A stretch of DNA of 64,000 nucleotides. Source: Diphasiastrum complanatum. Lineage: Eukaryota > Streptophyta > Lycopodiopsida > Lycopodiales > Lycopodiaceae. The notes under the pieces are model-generated. The model was given only the letters and a program-made list of their open reading frames with translations, did not search any database and was not told where the DNA came from. Positions 1 through 11,776 of this stretch are shown piece after piece (the stretch's first letter is position 1; every line of letters starts with the position of its first letter). The translations under genes were made by a program, and so were the position numbers. The DNA is taken from the NCBI GenBank assembly GCA_029204225.1, contig CM055109.1, positions 32,027,870 to 32,091,869 on the forward strand. The letters run 5' to 3'.

Positions 1-1075
1 TTTAGAAGCAACCGAGACGACCGTTGTAATAAGTGCATTACATGAAGAAGATTCGGGGGGTCATTATGTTCTTAAAAATACTGCAAGAAAGATTCTTAAT
101 GCTAAATATTGGTGGCCTACCATCTATAGAGATGTTAAAATATTCATTCAGAAATGTGATGCTTGTCAGAGGATGGGGAAACCCAGCTTCGCCGACGCAT
201 TGGCCGCTTACTCCAATTATTCCCTTAGCACCTTTTGAGAAGTGGGGGATAGATTTTGTAGGGCCTATCAAACCGATCACCTGTAAAACTCATCGACATT
301 ACATTCTCGTTGCCACGTACCAAGATGGTAGAGGCCGAAGCCACAGTTAAGAACGATGCTAAGACTGTAGCAAAGTTTTTATTCCAAAACATTGTCACAC
401 GATATGGATGTCCCTTAAAACTCACTAGTGATACGGGGACCCATTTTCTTAATCAGATCATCGAGGCCATGTTGTTATACTTTTCTATTACGCATCACCA
501 AACTCCATATAATCCAAAAGCGAATGGGCTTACGGAGCGGGCAAACGGAATTTTGTGTAAAATTTTGAATAAAGTAACTGAAACGCATTTCTGATTGGGA
601 TGTTACCATCTGTCTTATGGGCATACATAACTGCTGAAAAGATCACAACTAGGCAAACTCCATACCATCTTGTGTATGGAATGCATCCCATATTACCAAT
701 AGAATTTGAAGTTCCGACGTTTCGCATTAGTAATGAAGAGCGTATGGATGAATACGATAGTCTCCGGGAGCAGATGATATCTTTGACACAACTGGAGGAG
801 GATCGTCGTCTTTCATTAATCGAGACTGAATGAGTTCAGAATAAAAGAAAAGAAATTTTTGACCAATCCATTAAAAAATAATAATTAAACAAGGGGACTA
901 CGTGCTTTTGTATGACAACAGACACATATTGTTTCCTAGAAAATTACATACCAGATGGATGGGACCTTACAAAGTCATAGAAGTTTTTAATAGTGGATCA
1001 CTTCAGTTAGCCGATCTTGAAGGACATTTACTTGATCTCTCGAGTAAATGGCTCAAGGGTGAAGCACTACTATGA
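1..1075 (+). pseudogene. Ty3/gypsy integrase (3' end of pol), frameshifted
   Basis: This is the 3' end of a gypsy pol gene, entering from outside the window. An HHCC zinc-binding segment (bases ~38-180, with YWWPTI and CDACQR) is followed by the integrase core. The catalytic residues are visible: Asp in GIDFVGP (~250), Asp in TSDTGTHF (~430) and Glu in LTERANG (~530). A chromodomain-less C-terminal part with RWMGPYKV (GPY/F-like, ~950-1070) follows. At least four frame changes or stops (near 205, 330, 590 and 830) break the reading, so it is not functional. Integrase normally inserts the cDNA copy into the genome. The integrase lies upstream of an extra ORF, polypurine tract and LTR, the order seen in Athila-like elements. 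Confidence 0.9.
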
Positions 1076-2117
1076 CTAATTTCCGATACTATTCACATTT
1101 TATCCAGTTTCTAAAGACCATCAAAGTCCAATTATTTCCACCGAAGTTTGCGAAATGTGCGACACTTGCACCTTCACATTCTTCGCCCATATGTGTTGTA
1201 GCAAAATCTGTGACATTGTTCACATTTCGTCCAATTGTCAATCCATTGCCTTTGCAAAATGTGCGAAAAATGTGACACTTTCGCTACATTTTTTGCAAAA
1301 ATGCCGACACCTTTGTTTCATTGTTGTCACTATATTTTTGCAAAAAAGCCGACACCATATTGGAATATGGTGTGTTAAGTAAATCCACCATTTTTGGGAA
1401 CACGAAAATTGCAACACTTCAACCTTCGCTTTTTTCAGGATTTTCCTTCGTTCCATCTTTGACTTTCGGGAAATTTGCAAAAAATATAACATTTCGCTAG
1501 AATGTTGCATATCATTTGATACATACCTTTGTTTTCATCATGTTTTCACATCACCAGTACAACAGAAATATGCAAAAAACCCGACACCTTTGCATATTTT
1601 TCGCCGATACATTTTTTGTCCATATATTTTTTTGCTCATATATTTTTTTTCACCCATACATTTTAACGAAGAAAGCGACAGTCTTCACTTCCAATATCAC
1701 GCATTGTTTCATAGATTGTGTATGTTATTATTTTCACAGTTCAATACTCACAAATACTGAGCTGAACTTTTGCAAACTGAGCGAAGCATTTGTGTATTTT
1801 GTTTATTTTTCATTTATATTTATTTTTGATTTATTAAGGACTAGATACAATATTGTTGAGTCTGTACCTTCAAAACGAAGGACAAGTTTTCATTTAATAT
1901 TTGTCTAATCTGCCGATATACCATCAATACACCAAAATCTCAAACACTTCTGTTTTTTTGCCAGTACATTTCCATCACTCTTGCTCTCTGATTTCGTGAA
2001 TTGTTATGATCAAGCTCTCTTCCGCCATCGCTAGTTCACCATTACGAGCGTCATGTCGATTGTATTCAAAACACACCCAAAGCCAGTTTTACCGGTTTTA
2101 CAACCATTAGCTATATG
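1076..2117 (+). other. non-coding spacer with short imperfect repeats
   Basis: This lies between gypsy pol and the extra ORF. I see no gene. It holds several imperfect copies of a motif of the form TTTGCAAAAANNCCGACACC (near 1290, 1335 and 1573) and related GCGAAATGTGCGACAC stretches near 1150 and 1255, in a T-rich background. Confidence 0.5.
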
Positions 2118-2950
2118 AGCACGAATTGAAGGACTTCTTCAATTTGATCCATCAGTAATCCTCATGGACTTGTGCCATGAGCTGATCCGAAATCTGAGCA
2201 AGACAGAAGAAGGACATATTTCCACCACTATCTGGAATCAAGAGATAATTATTACAGAAGGATTTTATTGTCGTGCCTTAGGTTTGCCTATGGATGGCTA
2301 TATGCCTATTACAAAGCCATACTTCATCACTGAGAGCGAAGTTTTTCAGGAAAAAGCTTATCTTGAGAAACGGGAAAGATATGTATGAGCTACTTTGCAG
2401 AGTATAACGAGAAGCTGAGCGACAAACTCAGCAATGCCATTATCAACAAGGAGAGTGCCGAAGCAGATCAAAAACAGCTCTAGGACTCTATTGCCTAGCT
2501 GCAAAATTCTACAGATATGTTGAGGAAAGGCAACTAAATATATAAGAGTCAGGTCGAAGAGGCAATTTTATGGCAGATAAGCGCCGAAGTCACATTGGGA
2601 GCCTGTGTATCTCATGGGAGATACAGGATCGACCCAACAGCTTGGAAAGGAATCTAAGAAAGAATGATCCAAACTTTCCAGCTGCAATATCTGCAACCCC
2701 AGATGGTTGCACATGAGAAATTAAAAGAAGAACTGGAAGAGGCTAAGTTCCAATCGAGACAAATCCATAATTTTGAAGAGGAAGAACCAGCCCAGCGCTA
2801 GGACCAGTCTACGCAGACGGATGAGCCAGCCAAAGCTATATCAGAGAAGGCCATCCAGATAGACATTATTTTCAAGCAAATCCAGAAAGATAAAGAGGTG
2901 CAGACTGACCCAGGGGATGCTAAGAAGCCAATAGCAATTAGAGACACAAC
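2118..2950 (+). pseudogene. N-terminal part of the env-position ORF of the gypsy element (decayed)
   Basis: An open stretch (2119-2388) contains TTIWNQEIIITEGFYCRALGLP and has no family I recognise. Just after its stop, in another frame, the sequence reads as a Lys/Glu-rich, coiled-coil-like protein (from 2386, MSYFAEYNEKLSDKLSNA...) interrupted by several stop codons up to about 2950. It includes ELEEAKFQSRQIHNFEEEEP, and acidic STQTDEP and KEVQTDP segments. It runs toward the next ORF, so I treat it as the broken N-terminal half of one protein. Function is unknown. Confidence 0.45.
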
Positions 2951-2952
2951 TG

Positions 2953-3935
2953 TTGTGGACCAACCAGCAGGCTGAAGCGTCACACAGTGGAGCTGTTGAG
3001 AGGAAGAACAAGGTAGTGTATTCACTACTAAAGATAGAATTTCAGACATTCCGACAAGAACTAACATTTTTTCTTCCACCTTTTTGTAGTCCAAAACTCC
3101 AGTGGAGAATGGATTACCTTCTTTTACCTAAATTTTTTGCTTATACAAAAGAACAATGGGAAAGCCCTTGGACTTTTTCTAACCTAAACTCTTTTTGGGC
3201 CAAACTAACAATGCACCAAAAAGGTATCCTTGCTCTTGCCATTGTTCAGAATAAGTTCAATGTGCAAACTAACTATATCCATATTGTCACAGGATCTCTG
3301 TATTTGAAAACATATTTTCCAGCTCTGGATGAGTATCGGAATAAGCTAGATTCAATTAACATCTTTGATGTTAAAGAAGTTGTCCCTAGCCCTAATCCAA
3401 TTCCTTCCAGAATCTCCAGTCAACTGTTATTCCCTGATCCGTGGGAAATCTACACAGATTGGGAAGCTCACTATTCTCATTATTTGGAGGAAGTCAAAAC
3501 AAATACTATACTTCGCTCCACTAATCCAATAACCAGACCATACCATACTTACAATTATGTAAATATTGGTTCTCTTATTTCATATGCCCTTTTGTCCATT
3601 CAACAACTGTACATTAAAGAAAAATTTCCAGAATATACATATGCAGCCCTCTCACTAACTGTTCCTTCTACTGAGATGTCTGAAATCTTGTCTGAGGATA
3701 GTTGGTACACTCACCTTGAGAATAATACATTGATCGATAACTTGCACCATCAGGAAATCAAGGAATGGGAGGTTATCCGAGTCTATCATGCCAGGAAGAC
3801 TACAACCAGAACAACAATCACTACCTTGCTACAAAAGGGATGACCTTAGAGCAAGTCAATGAAGAAAATGAAGCCCGAGCAAAGGCTATTTTCCATAGAA
3901 AGCCAGCCAGTAGGAAGCGACAGAGAAGAATGTAA
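2953..3935 (+). pseudogene. Conserved env-position ORF, copy 1 (unknown function)
   Basis: An open frame of 296 codons (2953-3843) continues, after one frameshift near 3840, into a short basic tail ending KPASRKRQRRM (stop at 3933-3935) that looks like a nuclear-localisation signal. The middle (WAKLTMHQKGILALAIVQNKF, then a GSLYLKTY block) and the LLFPDPWEIYTDWEAHYSHYL block recur in a divergent copy on the minus strand at 12252-12899. It sits downstream of integrase and just before a polypurine tract and LTR, the place where Athila-like elements carry an env-like third ORF. I see no signal peptide and no clear membrane span, so calling it an envelope protein is not justified. It could instead be an accessory nuclear protein. 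Position is seen directly; function is unknown. Confidence 0.6.
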
Positions 3936-3964
3936 GAAAATTGTTTGCAAGCTGCTGCACAGCT

Positions 3965-3977
3965 GAGGAAGGGGATA
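3965..3977 (+). other. Polypurine tract of the gypsy element
   Basis: GAGGAAGGGGATA lies immediately before a TGTGG... start. This is the plus-strand priming site expected directly 5' of a 3' LTR. The copy at 12 kb has AAGGAGGGGGATA before TGTGATACC, so the junction is conserved. Confidence 0.65.
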
Positions 3978-4560
3978 TGTGGAACCTCATGATCCCACAT
4001 TATCCAAAATTATTGTTTATATTGTAAAAATTTTCAATTTTTACACATGTTGCTATAGTGTCCAAATTCATGTAAAGGCCTATTTTGCACTTTGTAAATT
4101 CACATTTAGGTTAGAACTTGCGACGTTCTATAGAGACGCAGTAGCGGATCCCAACCGACATCTTAACGGTTGGTAAATGACATTGAGACCGATGATCGTT
4201 CCTATAAGGTCGACACTTCGTGCCATTGTACTGACGCATTTGCACAGATCTGATTATCAATAGAGAGAGAAGATCTAGTTTCTATAAGCTTGAGCATTCT
4301 TTCCCTCTGCCATCTTTTACAGTATTACTTCTTATCAATTGAGTGAATACACTCTGTATGATCTGTAACTGACTGTGATACTGCTCTGCTGCGTCACACA
4401 TATTTCTCATGTTGTATTGAATTTCAGTCACTATGAGCTATGTGTTTAGATAATGAACTTGTTTGATGCTCTATTCTGTTTGCTTCCTGCAATAAGAACT
4501 AATTCTCTGTGTTTGATTAAGAGGAATCATTAGCTAGTACGATTCTGTTTGATGAATCTA
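3978..4560 (+). repeat. 3' LTR of the gypsy element (end uncertain)
   Basis: It begins with TG directly after the polypurine tract. I could not place its 3' end because no second LTR of this element is in the window. The end given is a guess from loss of LTR-like character. Confidence 0.45.
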
Positions 4561-4980
4561 TTTGCTAATTGTTGTCTGATCTGATTGCTTACTGTTGTCC
4601 GAAGAGCCTGAAAGATAAAGTAATCTTTATAATCACAGACCTTGACCAAATCGTTTTACCATTGGTGTTCCTGGATCCCAATTTACCCAAATATCTTTGG
4701 ATAACTAGATATGTCACTGTAGTATTCATTGTGAATATTACACATCGCAGTCCATTTACCATCTTACATACACTTATCATACAAAAGACGAGATTATTCC
4801 CTCTCTTGGGAAATGATCAAACCTTTTATACTACTTAATTCATTGATTTTGTGAAAATCTATAACGACTAGGCCACCACAGTGACATGGAAGGTCATTAC
4901 ACAGATACACCATTAATATCAATAAGATCAAACCATATTATGCATGACAACACATCCTACATATGTGATGGTTTAGCATA
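4561..4980. other. no recognised gene
   Basis: A short open stretch (4569-4838, +) holds a weakly copia-integrase-like phrase (LPKYLWITRYVTVVF...). It is too degraded to assign. Confidence 0.3.
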
Positions 4981-5137
4981 CTAGAAAAGCTGATATGTGG
5001 TTTTATGGTAAAAGTGGAATTTATGGAAGTATTGGAGTGGTTCTGAAAGATAGCACTGGTAATTTGATAGTGCAATTGGGAGTTTATTTAGGTAAAAACT
5101 ATACTTGCGATTCAACGGAGACTAAAGCCATTGCACA
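4981..5137 (+). pseudogene. Plant-type RNase H-like fragment
   Basis: The translation contains GSIGVVLKDSTGNLIVQLGV, then LGKNYTCDSTETKAI. This resembles the RNase H-like domain (RVT_3 type) of non-LTR elements and plant RNase H-like proteins: a Gly-rich strand, an L-K/R-D-x-x-G turn, and a Glu-rich helix start. It is joined directly to a copia RNase H tail, so the two pieces form a chimera. Only about 50 residues remain. Confidence 0.45.
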
Positions 5138-5398
5138 AAGGAGATGGTATGGATCAAGAGGATGATCAAGGATCTTCACTTGCTGGATTTTTCAGAGAGC
5201 CCATTCATCTTTTGTGACAATCAATCAACCCAAAGGTTGGCAACCAATCCTATCTTTCATGCTAGGACCAAGCATATTCAGGTGCAATATCATTTTGTGA
5301 GGGAGCAAGTCATTGCAAAGGAGGTGGAGCTTCAACATGTGTCCTCAAGGGAATGTGTAGCTGATATCTTCACCAAAGCCTTTGAGGGGATCACGTGA
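5138..5398 (+). pseudogene. Copia RNase H C-terminal fragment
   Basis: The open 84-codon frame at 5144-5398 ends a copia polyprotein: the CDNQS motif carrying an RNase H Asp, then NPIFHARTKHI, the YHFVREQV block, and SSRECVADIFTKA. RNase H degrades the RNA strand of the RNA-DNA hybrid during reverse transcription. The rest of pol is missing, and no polypurine tract or LTR follows. The piece ends abruptly after FTKAFEG. Confidence 0.85.
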
Positions 5399-8300
5399 GA
5401 TGTGCATCATGACACATCTAGATCTACTATTGTTTGGACCTACAAAATAGTGACTGTATGAACATCTACGATGTTTCATCCTAATCTACCTATAGGACCA
5501 AATACCCCCTATGTCGCCACACCCTACCTGAACATAATGATAATGATAGGAATGAATATGATGTATCAACAACGGATGGTTTCCATGCTTGGAGCCTCTC
5601 GATTGGGATAAATCTTAGCAAACCCTAGAACCTTGCATTCTACCTGTACTTGATTATGGTATATCCAAGGATGTATCCATCTTGATCCTCTTTTAGAGAA
5701 ATTAAAGGACTACATATACACTTCTAAGACGTGAGTAATGAGACCATTGCCTCGTTAGTGTCGATCTGATCTTAGAACTTAGCAAGGGATTTAATATGTG
5801 CAAGAGTAAGATCATGAGAGAGAGGACTTAATTGAAAGGCCACCATGGAATGCCCTGAGATAGAGGTGGTCTGAGTTGGAAAAGGTTATTATATCATTAC
5901 GCACTAGTAAGCCTAGTGACATGCTTAGCCTCACTAAAACTGCTTGATGACATGAGATGTGTGAACCACCTATGGGTGTATCATCTTGAACTATATTAAC
6001 AGATGGAATTGTACACTAGGGACCTTCGCTACTCTCTATACCATCCTAGATCTATTCCCATGAATGGAGGTTCAGAATAACTTTTAGAGCCCACCTTGAA
6101 GTGAGTAGATTACCTGCGTCAGCCCTCTAGATTTGATCATCAGAATTTATGCAAGAATGATTGTTGGTTGAGAAGAGAGGGGGAGAGTTATTAACAAAGA
6201 TAGAGGCATGATGATCAACAATGAGAATTCACTTAAAAATTTCCTTAGGATATCAATGAGACAATTATTTGACGTATGGCTGATATATCCAGCCCCAAAA
6301 GATATTGTCCTATCATTAAAATTACTAGATGGGGCCGTAGTAGAACTGATAGCTCTAGACACTACCATCAGTAGCATAAGGACATGAGATCTGGCCATAG
6401 AGGTTGACAACGAAGGGCTTATAGTTAAAGTGTCAATCTCTATGAGGGTAAACATGTCTTGGATCCAAGTAGCAATACATTCCATCCAATTGCAAAGCAC
6501 CATCAAAGATAGATCTGGCCTGAGATTGTCATGACAGGGCTGGGATTACATGAAACACCTTTTCCAAGAGACTTTTTCCAACTAATTTCAGGAGTCACCC
6601 ATCACTATTTTTATTCATGAGATTTCCATAGAAACCTATTGGAAGGGGATAAACTATTCAGAGTGAGACACAATGCTGACACTACCTTAGAAGTGTACGA
6701 GTGGAGTGACGATTTGACATGGAGAGAACTGATAGGAGTCTCAACCCAATACATAGACCAAGGATTAGGGCTCCCCGACCCACTACCTGAGTATGTTATA
6801 GAGAAGCTAAATGACATCATTAGAGATACAAGAAGTGACCCACGGATTGTGTATGAGAGGTATGTGCAAACGTTGTTGGACCTTCAGAACCTTCTATGCC
6901 ATCTCTTCTGCATGCCTATATTTACCAAATTTTTTGGGAATTTTGTCCAATGAACTATTCAAATCCCCTCCACATAAGGAAGAAAATCGATTTATTCAGT
7001 AAAAATGCTAGTGAAGCTCATGTTGGAAATAAATAAGACCCTATCCTAACCAATATGCTATTAGAACGTGAGTCTAGAGATCATGTTCAGAGTCCACAAG
7101 AATCGACCCTATAGAGTTCAGATCTTGACATTCCCAGATGACCAAATGTGAAATGACAAAAGCAATCCTTGATAATGAATGATCCTACAAAAGTGCTCTA
7201 GCAAATATATGTTCATTTGAAGAGTATCATCAATTATTAGACATTCTTATGAGATTTGACAATTATCCTCTATTGCATTACTCATCATTCCACAAGCAAG
7301 GTAAAACATATTATACTGACAACAATTCACGTAATCATGAAAAGAAATGGAAAGTAGCAAAATGCCGATCTATGGCTACGACAATATGAAAAAACTAAAC
7401 TTTCTTTATTAGCTTGCCGAGAAGAAAATGTACATTCTTCTGGCTAACGTTCTATATCTCTCTAGTTGCTATATTTAATGTATTGTGTAATGAGTGCATG
7501 CACTCTATATCATCCCTCACGTAGGAGGGAGAAAAGGAAACATCTCACTAACTACCTATGACGGTTATGCCTTATGCAATGTTTTCAATCACAAAGGTGA
7601 GTAATTTCATACACAACCTGGGACAAGCAGCAAAATGATATCTCCAGATAGGGCCAGTACCCAAAACACTAGACACAAGAAAAGATGACCCTAAAAGGTT
7701 TCATGGCCGGCTTGCGCGACTTCAAACCTCGTGAAATTGGTTTTGCAAAAAGTGAAAACTACGAAGTAGTTTGGAATTCACACTTCAACACTCCCTCTAG
7801 AATGCAAAAGTGTGAAAAATATCGATGTAGTTTGGAATTTACACTTTGACACTCTCCCTTAAATGTGAAATATGTGTTACATATTAAAACAGAATCACAG
7901 AATATTGATAGGTGGGCTTTCAAAAAAAAAATGGTAGGGCTTCAACTCTAGGAGCATTTTCATTCATTAGAGTTCTGAGCTCCAAAAGGGCCTTATAAGA
8001 ATTTGTGCAAAGGTCCCTTTTGTATTATTAAAATATTATAATTGGGGACAATGTGTCTCTAGCTCAGAATCTGACAGTCCTAGACTTGTTTCCTTTGATC
8101 TCAAATATCTCTCATAGTTTCTGATAGCTCACTTGATACTAAAAAGCTTGTGGAAACTCACCCTTATTTGCACTGATGAGTCAATATTCTCAAGAATCAT
8201 CAAGGAAATCTAGAATCCAATATCTCAGCTCTTCTATTTCAAGGACAAAGTGTTTTACTCAGAGTGTTTAGCAATGATCAAGATCCTTGAAAATTGATCA

Positions 8301-8700
8301 TAACTCTAGTAGATTGCGGTAAGGCGGTCCATGTGGATCTAAATCTATAACTTGGCTTAAAGATAATATGCACATCGGAAAAGAATCAACTTCCCTTCCT
8401 CTCAGAGTCTCTTCACGAGAACCAAGACATAGATGTCTATCAACCTCCTAAAATCTATGAAAATGTTAAAAATCTAGCACTTATATCTATGCCACATGGC
8501 ATCATGATGAATATCCAAATGATCTCATCTCATGTACATAGTTAAGAGTAGATTATGTGAAATCAAATCACCATTCATGGCCGAAAATTATGATCATGTC
8601 CAGGCCAAGATTCGTGTTCCTAATTTATAGGAAATTTGATGAGGTCAGCCACCTCCAATGTAAGTCACCTTGACTTAAGGCGTCATGTCAATAATTTGCT
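5399..8700. other. no recognised gene; degraded intergenic DNA
   Basis: No family was recognised on either strand. One 105-codon open stretch (6639-6953, +, containing LPDPLPEYVIEKLNDIIRD) and the frames around 6230-6520 look like old coding sequence but match nothing I know. The stretch at 7690-7930 contains a repeated phrase, GTAGTTTGGAATT(C/T)ACACTT, in two copies about 60 bp apart. Confidence 0.35.
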
Positions 8701-9131
8701 TGAACTAAGGCATTGAATGCTAGGGTAAGGGTCTACTATAAGGGCACTTAGACTTGGTCTAAGATCTAAGCTCAGCTCATTAGATATTGGTTTGGAGCTC
8801 ATTTGTACATACATTTTTGAGATTATTTGATGTTGGTGATTTTAGCAATTTTTCTCTTGCAAGAGGAATATATGCTTGATTAATGTGATGTTTTATGTGT
8901 CTATTGAATATATTTGGACCTAGTAATAGTACCATAAATTCCACATGTGTGATAGGCCATGAGGATCTGTAGATGCTAATTTTCTTGTGGTGTTCAAAGG
9001 CATTTGCCAAATTAGATGCAAAATAGCTAGAATTGAAGGCTAGAACTCAATATATTCAAGCTAAATGCAATCCATGATGCTTGATCATTAATTAGAGATT
9101 CATTTGAGGTTCATAACCTATGATTTTAACA
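8700..9131 (+). repeat. 3' part of a copia 5' LTR (start uncertain)
   Basis: The sequence just before a tRNA-Met primer site ends in ...AACA (CA at 9130-9131), as an LTR should. It carries the CACATGTG palindrome (near 8941) that recurs in other LTRs of this window. The left end could not be found. Confidence 0.5.
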
Positions 9132-9143
9132 TGGTATCAGAGC
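9132..9143 (+). other. Copia primer-binding site (tRNA-Met initiator)
   Basis: TGGTATCAGAGC is the standard plant copia primer-binding site, complementary to the 3' end of initiator tRNA-Met. It immediately follows a CA LTR end. Confidence 0.85.
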
Positions 9144-9261
9144 TAAGATCCGAGGATTCACCAAGTTCTATCCAAAATTAGCAAGTTTTCATGTTCTTAA
9201 TGGATTTTTTGAGGCAATTCATAGACTTGATCGGATCTCAAACTTAGTGCATTGAATCTAA

Positions 9262-9400
9262 CCAACTCTCAAGTGGTTGAGAAGTTGACATCATCAAACT
9301 ATCCAATATGGAAAGTGAGGATGGAATCAATCATGGTACTTCAAGATCTCATAGATATAGTGATGGGGATTGAGGAGGAGCCTTTGCTACATATGTAAGT
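9262..9400 (+). pseudogene. Copia gag N-terminal fragment
   Basis: The + strand reads TSSNYPIWKVRMESIMVLQD followed by IVMGIEEEP, the start of a plant copia gag (DUF4219/UBN2 type). It breaks off at about 9400 and is replaced by unrelated repeat DNA. No other part of this copia element is seen downstream. Confidence 0.75.
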
Positions 9401-10240
9401 TTTGTTACATAATTGCAATCATTGTAGCAAGAAAGCTCACCGTTGTTGGATTTTGTCCGAGTGAAGGGCCAAGTAGTATGATATATTGGCACTCCAGCCA
9501 TTTGGACCAAGAAACACATTGCAAAACAATAACCATGTTATTGGCCTATTTATCTCACCTAGGGATGTCCCATGAATACCCACTGTGTTTGAACCTCACT
9601 TTGAAATCCTATTATGGACTTGTGTGCACAACATTAGAGATGTTTTGACCATTTTAGGTTAATATGCTGCACAATTTTTTTTTTAAACAAATATTTGACC
9701 TACAAGGTCATTTTAACCTTGTAGTGAAAAAGTTCATAGATCACTTAAAACAAGAGTACAACTAGTCCTAAAAGGGATCTTTCCCAATATCATTTGTGTA
9801 TTACAAATTAATGGAATGTAAAACAACATTAAATACTATTAATTGTGAAATCAAAATCTTTGTGCATGAAATAGCCCATAAGAAGTCAAAGCTAATTGAA
9901 CCAAAAACACATTCTTGTATGAGGAAAAATGGATGTTCTTGTGAGATCTTTATCATATAGATGTGTATGATCATGTATAGGCTACGACAATAAGTGTAGC
10001 AAGGAAGTGCAACAAATATATGCCTTATATGTAAGTTCCACTACATAATAGCAATCAGCTCAACAAGGAAGCTTACCACCATTGGATTTTGTCTCATTGA
10101 AGGCCCCAATACTATATCTTGTAGGCATTGTGGTCATGTGGACTAAAATAACATATTCTAGACCCCAAGACTATGTTATTGGCGTATTTGAATGGCCTAG
10201 ATTATGTGGCTAGGACTCCATTTGGATGACCACTATCACT
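9380..10240 (+). repeat. Dispersed repeat family, copies 1 and 2
   Basis: The block 9380-9590 and the block 10020-10230 are diverged copies of each other (shared phrases GGATTTTGTC..., TATGTTATTGGC). The segment between (9690-10010) recurs at 14410-14720. I cannot assign the family. No coding sequence is supported. Confidence 0.5.
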
Positions 10241-11050
10241 AGAGCTAAGTTTGAAAAAATATTTTGGACTTGTATGTTAGATTATTCACCTACTAATCGA
10301 CTAATCCACATTTTATTCTTCATCCAATTTTTATCCATACCTGCATTTTTCTTCGTGTTTCTACATAGTCTGCAAAACTACTTGGAAATGGCTCACAGGT
10401 GGCTCCGACATTTATTGACACCGTCAACAAACTTCGGAGACTTCGGCCACTTCGGCCATGTCGGTTGATTGACAATTAACGTTCCACTCGAATTGAAGCT
10501 ACAGACTTGCCCTAACCATTTAGCAAGTAAATTTCTGAGAAGATTCAACTAGATGGACGCCAGCTCTCTTTGGATTGGTGCCAGCTCACTATCCATTATG
10601 ATTGTGACCTAATTAGCTGTCCTACTATTGGACATTGCCTCATTTGCTTAAGTATAAATAGCTGCACATATTTCTACATTTTAATAATGCTATCAAGAGA
10701 TTAGCAAGTATTTAATAGTTAGCTCTCTCTCTCTCTCAAGCTTGCGAGCTTGAACACTCTTGAACATTCTAGCTCAGTTTTTTGGAGTCGATTTAGAGTT
10801 TGTTATTGTGCTTACTGCGGAATTGCTTAATTCAGATAGACAGTTACTTCGAGATAGCTCAGAGCACACGGTGTTGATCCGCACTTCCATTCTGATTTGT
10901 TTCTTTTACTGAATCTATCTACCCTTTATTGCGTTCAATATCATGTCAGTATGAATGCTTATTCGTAATTCCTTTGTAACTGATAATCTCTTATTATTTG
11001 TCTGATAATTCAATGCTTTAATGTTTGGCTATGTAATCACTGTAGAAACA
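10241..11050 (+). repeat. Copia 5' LTR region (start uncertain)
   Basis: The region ends in ACA immediately before a primer-binding site at 11051. It contains a TATA box and, around 10717-10739, a CT microsatellite. The start of the LTR is not clear and may lie near 10460. Confidence 0.5.
10653..10660 (+). promoter_or_regulatory. LTR TATA box
   Basis: TATAAATA lies inside the copia 5' LTR about 390 bp before the primer site, a normal place for the element's own promoter. Confidence 0.5.
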
Positions 11051-11062
11051 TGGTATCAAAGC
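11051..11062 (+). other. Copia primer-binding site (one mismatch)
   Basis: TGGTATCAAAGC differs at one position from the standard tRNA-Met site and lies 173 bp before the gag start codon. Confidence 0.75.
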
Positions 11063-11223
11063 CTTGATTCTTCAAGGCCTAATACTATATTAGAGCGCAA
11101 ATTCTAATACTTGATATCTTTTGTGATATCAAATTCTTCAGCTCGAATCAATTTGTTTGGGTATTACAGAATTGATTTCCACAACACGGTATCTCTCTTA
11201 ACGTCGACAGACTAAAGTTCCAA

Positions 11224-11707
11224 ATGGATTCTCAAAATAAAGTTAGTCTTATCGCAGACAAGCTGAATGGATCCAATTATCATTTATGGAAATTTAAGAT
11301 GAAGACCTTGCTAATCGTCAACGAGTCATGGGATGTTGTTACAGGTATTGAAGTGAAGCCTGAAGACAACACATACGACTCAAAGTGGAAATCGAAGGAC
11401 GGTAAAGCTTTCGCGCTTATTATCCTCAATATATCAAATACTCAGATTGGCCACGTAACTGAAGCCAAAACTTTGAAAGAAGTTTGGGACATCCCGAGCT
11501 TACTATATGATGTGAGAGACATAACTACCAAGTTACATCTTCGAAGCAAATTCTTCACACTCAAGATGTCGAATAATGATTCTCTTCAGAATCACATTAG
11601 CTAGTTTAAGAATCTCTTGCAACAGATGGTAGATGTCGGATCAGTCATAGACGATCAAGATGCAATCATGACATTGCTTTCAAGCCTGCCCTCTACATAT
11701 AAAAAAA
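11224..11707 (+). pseudogene. Copia gag (N-terminal part), interrupted
   Basis: It starts at the first ATG after the primer site: an LNGSNYHLWKFKMKTLL block (DUF4219), then AFALIILNIS, LKEVWDIP and the UBN2 region. There is one in-frame stop at 11602-11604, after which the frame continues (FKNLLQQMVDVG...LLSSLPSTYKK) until a reversed gypsy fragment begins near 11708. Gag packages the element RNA. The C-terminal gag and protease resume at 12917 on the same strand. Confidence 0.85.
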
Positions 11708-11763
11708 CTGGGTGATGATCATCACGACACACTCAGATTAGCATACAAATATGCGGTATCACA
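11708..11763 (-). repeat. Truncated gypsy LTR start (reversed)
   Basis: On the minus strand this begins TGTGATACC directly after a polypurine tract (AAGGAGGGGGATA at 11764-11776). It is only about 56 bp long and is cut off where the copia gag resumes. Confidence 0.5.
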
Positions 11764-11776
11764 TATCCCCCTCCTT

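Noticed and set aside
1516-1908. 130-codon Phe/His-rich open frame (+)
   Set aside because: Arises from T-rich low-complexity DNA in the gypsy 3' region; no gene-like features.
2953-3935. Calling the extra gypsy ORF an envelope protein
   Set aside because: No signal peptide, membrane anchor or cleavage site is visible; position alone is not enough.
6147-6506. 119-codon open frame on the minus strand
   Set aside because: Ser/Leu/Thr-rich composition typical of an antisense shadow; no recognisable motif.
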